Assembly (NCBI RefSeq): GCF_000190575.1
Contig: NC_015164.1
Coordinates: 310,001-374,000 of the forward strand
Length of the DNA: 64,000 nucleotides
Reading direction: 5' to 3'
Source: Phocaeicola salanitronis DSM 18170
GTDB lineage: Bacteria > Bacteroidota > Bacteroidia > Bacteroidales > Bacteroidaceae
Shown: piece by piece, positions 52,684 through 61,329 of the stretch
How the letters are laid out: each line of letters opens with the position of its first letter
Position numbering within the stretch: the stretch's first letter is position 1
Translations under genes and position numbers: made by a program
The notes under the pieces: generated by a model
What the model saw: only the letters and a program-made list of their open reading frames with translations
Databases searched by the model: none
What the model was told of the DNA's origin: nothing

Positions 52684-52721
52684 TCATAGATAGAATCGGT
52701 TTATAATCGTAATAGGTTTTA

Positions 52722-52808
52722 TATTCCAACCCGTGGAATATACGTTCCAGCCCATGGAATATACATTCCAGCCCATGGAATATACGTTCCGGCTGGTGGA
52801 ATATAAAA
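52722..52808. repeat. Tandem 21-bp palindromic repeats (TTCCAGCCCATGGAA)
   Basis: Four units of about 21 bp, each a small palindrome TTCCA-n5-TGGAA joined by TATACG/TATACA. The middle two are nearly identical, the outer two diverged. The remaining DNA to 52967 holds nothing else I recognise. On the minus strand the array reads as repeated IFHGLE codons in a frame with no other gene character. Confidence 0.75.
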
Positions 52809-52967
52809 TATAGTGTAGTTTTGTAGAAAAGGTTGACTGCTTTAAGCCTTATTCGTAGTACGAGTTGACTCGTATTATTACTATTCATGCACGGGGTTAA
52901 CCCTGTGGCCTTTTTTCGATGAGGATTGCAGTTTGATGAAATTGTATTTCTTTATAGTAGGATTTGT

Positions 52968-53354
52968 ATGATGAGAATAGACCATATTGCTTTGTATGTA
53001 AATGAGTTGGAAGAAGTGAAGGCGTTTTTTGTCCGCTACTTCGGGGCGGTTTCCAATGAGATGTATCATAATCCGCGGACGGGGTTACGTACGTATATCT
53101 TGTCCTTTGGCGATGGGGCAAGGCTGGAAATCATGTCGCGTCCCGACATGAAAGATGAGCCGAAAGATATGTTCCGCACCGGATACATTCATTTGTCTTT
53201 CGCTGTGGGAAGCCAATCGGAAGTGGATCGGTTGACCGGACTTCTTTATGACAATGGTTATCGGGTGGTAAGCGGTCCGCGTATTACAGGTGACGGCTAT
53301 TATGAGAGTTGTATTGAGGGACCGGAAGGCAATCTGATTGAGATAACCGAATGA
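52968..53354 (+). CDS. VOC family (glyoxalase/bleomycin-resistance fold) protein
   Basis: A 128-residue single VOC domain: MRIDHIALYVNELEEVKAFF with a metal-type His in DHIALYV, GDGARLEIMSRPD with the Glu in LEIM, GYIHLSFAVGSQSEVD with the second His, and CIEGPEGNLIEITE with the final Glu. All four usual metal positions are present, so it may be a metal-dependent lyase or dioxygenase. Adjacent ATGs at 52968 and 52971. Longer frame upstream has no support. Confidence 0.88.
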   Translation: MMRIDHIALYVNELEEVKAFFVRYFGAVSNEMYHNPRTGLRTYILSFGDGARLEIMSRPDMKDEPKDMFRTGYIHLSFAVGSQSEVDRLTGLLYDNGYRVVSGPRITGDGYYESCIEGPEGNLIEITE

Positions 53355-53394
53355 ATTTTTGGCTTGGGGAATCCTGATATTTTCAATTTATCCC

Positions 53395-53402
53395 TATCTT
53401 TG
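53395..53402 (+). promoter_or_regulatory. -7 promoter element of nrnA
   Basis: TATCTTTG, exact, 28 bp upstream of the ATG at 53431. It rules out the longer frame starting at 53359. Confidence 0.6.
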
Positions 53403-53430
53403 TACTCTTAAATTTCAAATAATACAAGGT

Positions 53431-54474
53431 ATGTTATCTAAAATCATTCTTCAAGCCAATATCGATAAGGTTGCCAAGTGTTTCGAGGCTGCCGATAAAA
53501 TAGTGATTGTTTCCCATGTTTCGCCCGATGGGGATGCTATTGGTTCTTCGTTGGGATTGCTTCATTTCTTGGAAACGCAGGGAAAGGATGTGCACGTGAT
53601 TGTTCCGAATGCATTTCCTGACTTTTTGCGCTGGATGCCCGGGGCAAAAGATGTGGTTCGTTATGACAAATATGGGGAATTTGCCGATAAACTGATATCG
53701 GAAGCAGACGTAATTTGTTGCCTTGATTTCAATGCCTTGTCTCGTATTGATGCGGTTGCGAAGCCGGTAGCAGAGGCGAAGGCTAAGAAAATCTTGATTG
53801 ACCACCATCTGAATCCCGAAGGCTTTTGTCAGATTATTATTTCGCATCCGGAGATATCTTCTACCTCCGAACTGGTGTTCCGCCTGATTTGCCGTATGGG
53901 CTGTTTCGAGGATATAACTAAAGAGTGTGCCGAATGCATTTATACCGGCATGATGACCGATACGGGCGGGTTTACGTATAACTCGAACAACCAGGAGATT
54001 TATTTCATCATCAGTGAATTGCTGTCGAAAGGCATTGACAAGGACGAAATATATCGGAAAGTGTTCAATACGTATTCCGAAGACCGTTTGCGCTTGATGG
54101 GCTATGTCTTGTACGACAAGATGCAGGTGTACCCGCAATTTCGCTCTGCCTTGATTACGTTGACTAAAAGCGAGCAGAATAAGTTCCGCTATGTGAAAGG
54201 GGACACTGAAGGGTTTGTCAACATTCCGTTGCAGATAAAGAATGTTTGCTTTTCGGCTTTTCTCCGTGAAGATACCGAAAAGAATATGATTAAGATTTCC
54301 CTGCGCTCGGTAGGCGCTTTCCCCTGCAATAAGGTTGCGTCTGAGTTCTTTAATGGCGGAGGGCACCTGAACGCTTCGGGTGGAGAGTATTACGGCACGA
54401 TGGACGAAGCCGTTCTGTTATTCAAGCAAGCCTTGGTGAAGTACGAGGATTTGTTGTTGAAAAACGGAGAATGA
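53431..54474 (+). CDS. nrnA: DHH family phosphoesterase, oligoribonuclease NrnA-like
   Basis: 347 residues. DHH motifs: IVIVSHVSPDGDAIGSSLGL (metal-binding Asp residues), ICCLDFNALSRID, KKILIDHHLNPEGF (DHH), and GMMTDTGGFTYNS; the C-terminal DHHA1 domain has FFNGGGHLNASGGEYYG. Such enzymes degrade nano-RNA, 3'-phosphoadenosine 5'-phosphate or cyclic dinucleotide products. Start chosen by the promoter position and by family alignment (the preceding 24 codons are not conserved). The Wadjet operon begins 119 bp downstream. Confidence 0.92.
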   Translation: MLSKIILQANIDKVAKCFEAADKIVIVSHVSPDGDAIGSSLGLLHFLETQGKDVHVIVPNAFPDFLRWMPGAKDVVRYDKYGEFADKLISEADVICCLDFNALSRIDAVAKPVAEAKAKKILIDHHLNPEGFCQIIISHPEISSTSELVFRLICRMGCFEDITKECAECIYTGMMTDTGGFTYNSNNQEIYFIISELLSKGIDKDEIYRKVFNTYSEDRLRLMGYVLYDKMQVYPQFRSALITLTKSEQNKFRYVKGDTEGFVNIPLQIKNVCFSAFLREDTEKNMIKISLRSVGAFPCNKVASEFFNGGGHLNASGGEYYGTMDEAVLLFKQALVKYEDLLLKNGE

Positions 54475-54593
54475 TAGAATTGGACAAGAGGATTGTCCTC
54501 TTTAGGGAATGAAAACAATCATTCTAAATTAACGCAATGAGCGTGATGAACTGATGTCTCGTCCGTATTTGATATGTATGAGCATTCAAGTGT

Positions 54594-55847
54594 ATGTCGT
54601 TGACAACGGTTTTGTGGTATCAAAGGCATTTACAGCGTTTTGAATATATGGATGTCCTGACGCATTTTAGAAGTATAGAAGAACTGACGAAAACGCTCTC
54701 ACGTGAGCAAAGATTGCTAAGCGAGATGTTTGAGAAGCGGAAGCTTATGAAGTTTCCGTCGGGGCTTGCCATTGACCTTGTCGGAGGAAATGAACAAAGA
54801 TTGAGAAAGCTGGTTGATTATGGTGTGCTGGTGGAATCCGGAAATGCAGTTGAGATTGAGAGCGACTATCTGAACTTCTTTGAGGAAGTGCTGAATGTCA
54901 ATGAGGAAATTAGCGTATTAAGCGTACAGGAATGCATCAACACCCTGAAAGAGAATATCGGTTATTTCTTGCAAGAGACTAATCCCAACCGCAAAGCCGG
55001 ATATCAGGATAGTGTGCGGCAACTTTTAAAGAAGACCGGATTCAGGACCCTGAAGAATGTGGTGGATTTGAAGCGAAATATGGACAATGCCTATAAGCAA
55101 GAACCCAATTATGTCATCAAAAAGAAGAAACTGGAGAATCTGGATGAAAAGAGCCATAGCATTCGTGCCATGATACGTGAATGTGAAAAACTGATGGATA
55201 ATGAACACGCCTTTTTCATCATGGCCAATGATCCGCACATGGCAAAAACATGTAGCGATGTGAAGCATGATTTTGTAGAAGCCTATCATGCGCTAATGGA
55301 AATTGACAGACAGATTATTTCCTATATCAATCAGATAGACCTGCAAAATCAACTTTACAAAAAGATACGGAAGTTGAAGTACCTGCAAGATCAGTTGCTT
55401 ATCAAGACTGACACGAACCTTGTAAAAGTTCTGGAAGAAAGGAATCCTCTTTGGATGGAATCCCGCCAATACAATAAGATTCGCCTGTCTTTAGAAATGC
55501 TAAGGGAAAACGATCAGGTAGTAAAGTTGCTGAGACGAATTGCCGAACGGAATGGGATACAGAAAACAGCCAGAACGGAAGCCGGGCCTCTGGGAGAGGA
55601 AGACTTGCAAGAACATATCCGGCAACTGAAGGAGGTGGATTCTGCCGAAGTCTGGAATGCATTTTTAGCATCAAGTTATAATCTGTTTGAATTCATTCTG
55701 AAGTATGACTATAAAGTAAAACGTAGCATAGAAGAACATGCTACTCTCTTCTGTCAGCTGGTTATCTTGCATCCTGATGAATGCCGGATAACAGGCGAAT
55801 ATGCAATTTATCAAGACATTGAATATCCTATAATTTATGCGAAATAA
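54594..55847 (+). CDS. jetA: JetA-like kleisin subunit of a Wadjet/Mks SMC system
   Basis: 417 residues, soluble and mostly helical: an N-terminal winged-helix-like part (LTHFRSIEELTKTLSREQRL), a central charged helical region (KKKKLENLDEKSHSIRAMIR), and a C-terminal part (FILKYDYKVKRSIEEHATLF). I identify it by position as first gene of a four-gene operon with an MksE-like protein, a large SMC ATPase and a TOPRIM protein; sequence alone would not be enough. The kleisin would bridge the SMC heads. Its stop overlaps the next start by 11 bp. Databases may carry a misleading enzyme name for this family. Confidence 0.75.
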   Translation: MSLTTVLWYQRHLQRFEYMDVLTHFRSIEELTKTLSREQRLLSEMFEKRKLMKFPSGLAIDLVGGNEQRLRKLVDYGVLVESGNAVEIESDYLNFFEEVLNVNEEISVLSVQECINTLKENIGYFLQETNPNRKAGYQDSVRQLLKKTGFRTLKNVVDLKRNMDNAYKQEPNYVIKKKKLENLDEKSHSIRAMIRECEKLMDNEHAFFIMANDPHMAKTCSDVKHDFVEAYHALMEIDRQIISYINQIDLQNQLYKKIRKLKYLQDQLLIKTDTNLVKVLEERNPLWMESRQYNKIRLSLEMLRENDQVVKLLRRIAERNGIQKTARTEAGPLGEEDLQEHIRQLKEVDSAEVWNAFLASSYNLFEFILKYDYKVKRSIEEHATLFCQLVILHPDECRITGEYAIYQDIEYPIIYAK

Positions 55848-56394
55848 TACTCAAAGAATATACGAGCGGTTAAGCCGGGGAGAGTTTCTTTCGGTAGACA
55901 GTGCAGATACCTCTGTCCGTCATCTGTATGAGGATATCGAGGAGAATTTGGAAGATTATACAGAATACTTCAAGGAAATCGGTCTGCAACTGGAATCTGG
56001 TAATGGTTACTTCTATTTTTCAAGAATAGGAGAGGGTAAACAGACGATAGAGCAGAAATTGGACAGCTTTTCAAAATGGCTTGACTATCTGGATTTTCTG
56101 AAATGCTATAATCAGTCATTTGCTGCAGGATATCAGTTTCGCAAAAGTCATTTGACAGAACAGATCAGTCTGGATATCGAACTGAAGGAAAAGGCAAACC
56201 GTTTGTTCAAAAAATACGGTGTGGGGTCTAATGTTGAAATAGTAAACAAACTGCTTCAGGAAATGCAGAACATGGGCTTTGCAGAGTGTATCAGCGAACT
56301 TGATGAGACCTTTAAGGTTACTTCGGCATTCCGCTATGTCGAAGAATTGGTTGAAATAATTCAAATTGCAAATGAAGATGAAATACCTGAATAA
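55837..56394 (+). CDS. jetB: JetB-like (MksE/DUF4194-type) subunit
   Basis: 185 residues, acidic, with winged-helix-type pattern: DTSVRHLYEDIEENLEDYTE, GNGYFYFSRIGEGKQTIEQK, then ISLDIELKEKANRLFKKYGV. Size and place between kleisin and SMC genes fit the KITE-type MksE/JetB protein, which binds the kleisin. It overlaps jetA by 11 bp and jetC by about 20 bp, so the three are translated together. Confidence 0.78.
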   Translation: MRNNTQRIYERLSRGEFLSVDSADTSVRHLYEDIEENLEDYTEYFKEIGLQLESGNGYFYFSRIGEGKQTIEQKLDSFSKWLDYLDFLKCYNQSFAAGYQFRKSHLTEQISLDIELKEKANRLFKKYGVGSNVEIVNKLLQEMQNMGFAECISELDETFKVTSAFRYVEELVEIIQIANEDEIPE

Positions 56395-59300
56395 GATTAT
56401 TTTTATCAATAGTGCCAATATTCCGTATGCAGAGATATCTGTAGACGGGAATGTGCATTTCACAGGGACTCAGGGTGTCGGTAAAAGTACGGTATTGAGG
56501 GCACTGCTGTTTTTCTACAATGCGGATAAACAGCATTTGGGTATTCAACAGGGACAGAAATCGTTTGATGAATTTTATTTTCGCCAGTCAAACTCTTATA
56601 TACTTTATGAAGTGATTCGAGACAATGGCGCATATACGATACTTGTCGGCAGATATCAGGGACGCGCTTCATGGCGGTTTATTGATGCACCTTATCAGCG
56701 TGAATGGCTAATAGACGATGACAAGCAGGTATTGAGTGACTGGGTGAAGATTCGCGAACGTATAGACAAAGACGTAGCTGTTTCTGCAAGAATCGAGTCC
56801 GGTGTGATGTTCAAGGATATAATCTTTGGCAACACTCATGACCATAAATATGCGCGTTATGCACTGGTGCAGAGCTCGCATTATCAGAATATCCCACGAA
56901 GCATTCAGAATGTCTTTCTGAATACCAAACTTGATGCGGACTTTGTAAAGAATACGATTATACAATCCATGACTGATGAGGATTTGCCGATTGATTTGCA
57001 GACCTACAGACGGCTTGTTACAGATTTTGAGCGGGAGTATGACGAGATAGACTGTTGGTTCCGGCAAACACGTGATGGCAGTTACCCTGTGCGTCAGCAA
57101 GCATTGAAGATAGCTGAACAGGGCCGTACAATTGTAGCACTCGACCAGCAGTTGTCTGACGTATGGCACATGCTTAATCATGCTGTAGCTTATAGTGAAA
57201 AGCATATACCTCTTTTGGAGATAGAAGCCGCAGAAGTTGAAGCGGACATAGAGAAAGAGCATAACCGTGAAAAGGAACTTACGGCAGAATATGATAAAGA
57301 AAAAGACGCACTCAATCAGGACCTTGGTGCCCAAAAGGGTAAATTGAAGGAAATAGCACAGGCAAGAAAGTATTTCGCTGACGAGGGTATTGATGACAAA
57401 CTCGCTCTTGCCGGTCGTGAGTCTGCTATCAGACAGGAGGCTGCTGATAAACAGACGCTATTGGATGATTTGTTGAAAGCTTATGCATCGATAGAAGAAA
57501 AGTACAACATTGCAAGAGGTAAACTGGAAAATGCACGTCAGGCGTTTGGGAACATGCAGAAAGAAGCATATTATCAGAAACAGACCGAACTTCAGATAAA
57601 GCGTAAGAGTTTGGAAGAAGAACGTACCAGAAACAGGAATCAGGTTATGGAGACTTTCAACAGCTGGCGACACGACTCTGACGAACGTCTGCAAATGTTG
57701 TTGACCGAACAGAACAGGACTGAAAATGCGCTGAAGGAACTCCGGCATTGGCATCCCAAAGCTACTGAAATAAAGCAAGTAGATGAGGAACTGCAACAAT
57801 TGAATTTTTCGGAAAAAGAGAATGCGGCCCAACAGACAGCGGTAAAAAATCAGATTGCCCGGATTACTGCCGTGTATGAGATGAAAGAAACGGAGATAAA
57901 ACAAGCCTCTCAGCGTGAGCAGGAACGTCTTGACGCTGACCGCACACAAATGCGTGAACAAATCGCGAAGATTCATGATTTATTGGATCGTTTAGACGGT
58001 TCTCTTTACAAGTGGCTTTGTGAAAACGCTGAAGGTTGGGAGAACACGATAGGCAAAGTCGTTGACGAAGAGAGGATTCTATATGCTCAAGGGCTTGACC
58101 CTCAGTTGGACACTGTGGCTAATGGTATGTTTGGCGTAAAGTTAAACCTGGATAATATTGCCTCTGTGCATCGTACGCCTGATGAATATAGATTGGAGAA
58201 GAATAACCTGGAAGAGCAGGTACGGCAGATTAACCATCAGCTTACGCAATTGCCTGTTACTCTTCAGGAAGAGATAGCTAAACTTGGCAAGAAATATGCT
58301 GTACAGGTCAATCCGCTTCGTCAGAAAATGACATCGTTGAAGGTGGAAGAAGAACAGGTGCCAGCCAAGCGGCAGAACCTGCAAAACCGCAGGCATAAGC
58401 TGGAGATGGAAGAACAGGAACAGATTGCCCGAGAAAAAGACGTTCGTGAACATTACTTTAATGAGGCAGTACTGCATGTGAATTCGGAGAAGGAGGCGCG
58501 CAATAAGTATGAATTGAAAAATAAAAAGGACCTTAAGGAGCTCGATTCATCGTTTAATAAAGCAGCCAAAGCACTCGATGAGGAATTGCGTATTTTCAAG
58601 GAGTCGCAAGATGCTGTAGCGGCCGAACGTAATCAGGAATTCGCCGCACAGAAGCAACAACTCAACGAACAGCAGAAAGCCGAACTTGCAGGCAAGGGCG
58701 TTGATACGAACCTGCTCGAGCAATACCGCAGGGCGTTAGAGAATTTAAAGGCTCTGTTGATGAGGATTGATGAAGAACGTTCAATTGTTATCAGATATCG
58801 CGACACAGAGCAAAATCTTTTTGCCAAGGAGCCGGAAATCAAAAAGGCAATTAAGACTATAGAGCAGCGGCTCGCCATGATACGTCAGCGTTATGAAGAC
58901 AGGCGGACACGTATCGGGAAAAAATGTAAAGAAATGGAAGAGCGTCAGAAAAAGGTTCGTGGTGAACTGACGCATAGGAGAGAAGGCTTGACGCTTTATC
59001 ATCAGATGGTAGAAAATGAGCATCTGGTGCCTGATGCTTTCCTCTCTGATGACAAGATGAAGAAGACCGAGTTGGATTGTCAGCAACTTTTAAGTCAACT
59101 TCGAGGTACGGTCAATCAGAAGCGTGAATCGATAGACAAGCTTAAATCCATAGTTGTCAGTTTCAATCGTAACTTTAAGCCCCAAAATGCTTTCCATTTC
59201 AATACAATGCCTGTAACAGACAATGACTATTTGGAGATTGCAGCGGATTTGCAGGACTTTATGGACAATAATAAAATCGAGGAGTTCCGCAGACGTACCA

Positions 59301-60028
59301 GCGAGCATTATAAAGATATTTTGGGACGTATCTCGGCGGAAATCGGTTCACTGATGAAACGCAGGTCGGATGTGGATGGGGTGATACAGGATATAAACCG
59401 TGATTTTATAGAAAAGAATTTTGCAGGAGTAATCAAGAGTATTGAACTTAGGGCAGATGAGTCATCTGACAAACTCATGAAACTGCTTATATCCATTCAC
59501 GATTATGCGGTAGAGAATGCTTTTTCTATCGGCGAACTGAACCTTTTCTCAAATAATAATCGGGATGAAGTGAACCGTAAGGTCGTAGATTATCTGAAGA
59601 GCCTGTCTCATCAGTTGCAGAACGAACCGAATCGTCCGACTGTATCTTTGGGGGACGCTTTCCGTTTACAGTTCCGTGTGAAAGAGAACGACAATGACAC
59701 CGGCTGGGTTGAACGTATTAATAATGTAGGATCGGATGGTACGGATATTCTTGTGAAAGCAATGGTTAATATCATGCTCATCAATGTGTTTAAGAAAAAG
59801 GCTGCCAAAAAAAGTGGTGATTTTATCGTACACTGCATGATGGATGAGATAGGTCGCTTGCATCCTACCAATATAAAAGGCATTCTGCAGTTTGCCAATT
59901 CACGCAATATCTATCTTATTAACAGTTCACCTACATCGTATAATCCATACGACTACCGCTATACATACCTGTTAAGTAAGCATGGAGTAAGGACAAGAGT
60001 AGAGAAATTGTTGAAACGAATAAATTAA
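56372..60028 (+). CDS. jetC: JetC-like SMC ATPase
   Basis: About 1218 residues from the ATG at 56372 (TTG 56366 and ATG 56378 also possible). Walker A is GTQGVGKST with Lys38. Two long coiled-coil arms (~residues 260-530 and 620-1000, rich in E, K, Q, R) flank a hinge-like segment (GSLYKWLCENAEGWENTIGK...). The C-terminal head has GSDGTDILVKAMVNIMLINV in the signature position and Walker B FIVHCMMDEIGRLHP. This is the MukB/MksB/JetC architecture. In Wadjet such motors extrude DNA loops and recognise small circular plasmids. Confidence 0.93.
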   Translation: MKMKYLNKIIFINSANIPYAEISVDGNVHFTGTQGVGKSTVLRALLFFYNADKQHLGIQQGQKSFDEFYFRQSNSYILYEVIRDNGAYTILVGRYQGRASWRFIDAPYQREWLIDDDKQVLSDWVKIRERIDKDVAVSARIESGVMFKDIIFGNTHDHKYARYALVQSSHYQNIPRSIQNVFLNTKLDADFVKNTIIQSMTDEDLPIDLQTYRRLVTDFEREYDEIDCWFRQTRDGSYPVRQQALKIAEQGRTIVALDQQLSDVWHMLNHAVAYSEKHIPLLEIEAAEVEADIEKEHNREKELTAEYDKEKDALNQDLGAQKGKLKEIAQARKYFADEGIDDKLALAGRESAIRQEAADKQTLLDDLLKAYASIEEKYNIARGKLENARQAFGNMQKEAYYQKQTELQIKRKSLEEERTRNRNQVMETFNSWRHDSDERLQMLLTEQNRTENALKELRHWHPKATEIKQVDEELQQLNFSEKENAAQQTAVKNQIARITAVYEMKETEIKQASQREQERLDADRTQMREQIAKIHDLLDRLDGSLYKWLCENAEGWENTIGKVVDEERILYAQGLDPQLDTVANGMFGVKLNLDNIASVHRTPDEYRLEKNNLEEQVRQINHQLTQLPVTLQEEIAKLGKKYAVQVNPLRQKMTSLKVEEEQVPAKRQNLQNRRHKLEMEEQEQIAREKDVREHYFNEAVLHVNSEKEARNKYELKNKKDLKELDSSFNKAAKALDEELRIFKESQDAVAAERNQEFAAQKQQLNEQQKAELAGKGVDTNLLEQYRRALENLKALLMRIDEERSIVIRYRDTEQNLFAKEPEIKKAIKTIEQRLAMIRQRYEDRRTRIGKKCKEMEERQKKVRGELTHRREGLTLYHQMVENEHLVPDAFLSDDKMKKTELDCQQLLSQLRGTVNQKRESIDKLKSIVVSFNRNFKPQNAFHFNTMPVTDNDYLEIAADLQDFMDNNKIEEFRRRTSEHYKDILGRISAEIGSLMKRRSDVDGVIQDINRDFIEKNFAGVIKSIELRADESSDKLMKLLISIHDYAVENAFSIGELNLFSNNNRDEVNRKVVDYLKSLSHQLQNEPNRPTVSLGDAFRLQFRVKENDNDTGWVERINNVGSDGTDILVKAMVNIMLINVFKKKAAKKSGDFIVHCMMDEIGRLHPTNIKGILQFANSRNIYLINSSPTSYNPYDYRYTYLLSKHGVRTRVEKLLKRIN

Positions 60029-60037
60029 TCGGATAAT

Positions 60038-60889
60038 ATGGCAATAAGTGCGTCTATACAAGCATTGCTAGCCGGTGAACTGGTTGCCGGGTCGAGGCTG
60101 AACAGTAAGTTGCTTGATGAGCTGTTGGCAGAAGGTCTGCTGTTGGTTGTATCACGTGGCTCAAGAAAATCATATCGTGCCCGTGATGCTGAGGCGCTGA
60201 AAAGATTTCTTATAGACAAGGACGAGAGTTTCCGTATTATCGAAGCAAATGCTTTAGATTCCCGTGCCACAATGGCTGCGGAGACAGGAAACTCCAAACT
60301 CGTCATGGTCCGTTCCTGTCCGGGATTTCCTGTAAACAGTTATGAACCTATTGAGTGTTTTCTTGACGAAAATCCATTTGTGGTAAATCCGCAGGAAGGA
60401 AGCTTCCTTTTTGTCTCGGACTGGGAGAAATTTACAATTCCGGAAGATACAGTGGTGATTGGTGTGGAGAATATGGACAATTTCAGGATGATTCGCAGGC
60501 AGCGGACACTCTTTGATAGATATCTTCATAATCATGCTCTTTCAGATAAAGTACTTTTCGTATCCAGGTATCCGCAATCGACCGACCTTAGGAAATGGCT
60601 GTGTACTATATCCAATCATTATCTTCACTTCGGTGACTTTGATTTGGCAGGAATAAACATATTTCTCTATGAGTTTCAGCAATATTTGGGCAAAGAACGT
60701 TCTTCCTATTTAATTCCGGATGATATAGAATCCCGTTTGAAGTCCGGTTCCCGGAAAAGATATGATGAACAGTATTACCGTTTCAAAGACATTAAGTCGG
60801 ATGTGTGCGAATTACAACAGTTGATAGATTTAATTCATCATGAGCGAAAAGCTTATGATCAAGAGGGTTACATATGTTGTAATCCGTAG
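60038..60889 (+). CDS. jetD: JetD-like TOPRIM nuclease subunit (short form)
   Basis: 283 residues. N-terminal DNA-binding-like part (ASIQALLAGELVAGSRLNSK, LLVVSRGSRKSYRARDAEAL) and a TOPRIM domain with the metal Glu in VVIGVENMDNF and the D-x-D in LHFGDFDLAGINI. JetD proteins cut plasmid DNA held by the SMC complex. Typical type I JetD is nearer 400 residues, so this one is short and may belong to a less studied Wadjet type. It starts 9 bp after jetC. Confidence 0.85.
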   Translation: MAISASIQALLAGELVAGSRLNSKLLDELLAEGLLLVVSRGSRKSYRARDAEALKRFLIDKDESFRIIEANALDSRATMAAETGNSKLVMVRSCPGFPVNSYEPIECFLDENPFVVNPQEGSFLFVSDWEKFTIPEDTVVIGVENMDNFRMIRRQRTLFDRYLHNHALSDKVLFVSRYPQSTDLRKWLCTISNHYLHFGDFDLAGINIFLYEFQQYLGKERSSYLIPDDIESRLKSGSRKRYDEQYYRFKDIKSDVCELQQLIDLIHHERKAYDQEGYICCNP

Positions 60890-60933
60890 AAACGGATAAG
60901 AATTGAAAGTTATAAAAATGCTGTCTTATCTAA

Positions 60934-61125
60934 GAAGCTGTTTTGAATTTCTCCAAAAAGTTTTTCTTGGCTTGATGTATCCGTTTTCGTGTGTGCTTTG
61001 GGCGATTTTTTGGTCCTTTTCGCTCCTGTTCTTCGTCAGATAGCCCGCTATCTTCCTCATCACAGAAGCGAAAATGCCTCAAAAACTCATCCCAAATCAT
61101 CGCACGATAAATTCAAAACAGCTTC
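60934..61125 (+). mobile_element. R2 MITE, complete copy with TAA target duplication
   Basis: A 192-bp R2 copy, flanked by TAA at 60931-60933 and 61126-61128, 45 bp after the jetD stop. Confidence 0.92.
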
Positions 61126-61179
61126 TAAAACCTGCAGCAGTTATTTAGGATTAGTCACGCATATAGGTTCATCTGCTGT

Positions 61180-61217
61180 AAGATTATTAATCTTCAGGCT
61201 GCAAGATTATTAATCTT
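61180..61217. promoter_or_regulatory. Two identical near-palindromes, possible operator
   Basis: AAGATTATTAATCTT occurs at 61180-61194 and again at 61203-61217, i.e. 23 bp apart (about two helical turns). Each has perfect 7-bp arms around one base. A dimeric regulator could bind both; the gene controlled would be the ATPase at 61330. Confidence 0.45.
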
Positions 61218-61260
61218 ACACCAGGCGAAGTTCTCTGTTTTTCTTGTAAATCCATGATTA

Positions 61261-61318
61261 TTACTCAAATAAATTTGTTACTTTTGCTATGAGTAAAAGT
61301 TTTCATTGCATTGAGTAA
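61261..61318 (+). promoter_or_regulatory. Promoter and three-half-site operator of the second DUF4143 ATPase gene
   Basis: TACTTTTG at 61279-61286 is an exact -7 element. Around it lie TTACTC (61261-61266, inverted) and two direct GAGTAA sites (61291-61296 and 61313-61318), each within a longer TTGAGTAA-like context. The inverted pair plus a third direct site copies the layout at 31986-32052. Confidence 0.5.
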
Positions 61319-61329
61319 AATGTAACAAT

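Noticed and set aside
52722..52808. CRISPR array
   Set aside because: Units of 21 bp without unique spacers; simple tandem repeat.
52661..52888. 75-codon minus-strand frame with repeated IFHGLE
   Set aside because: The repetition comes from the 21-bp DNA repeat, and the flanking residues show no gene character.
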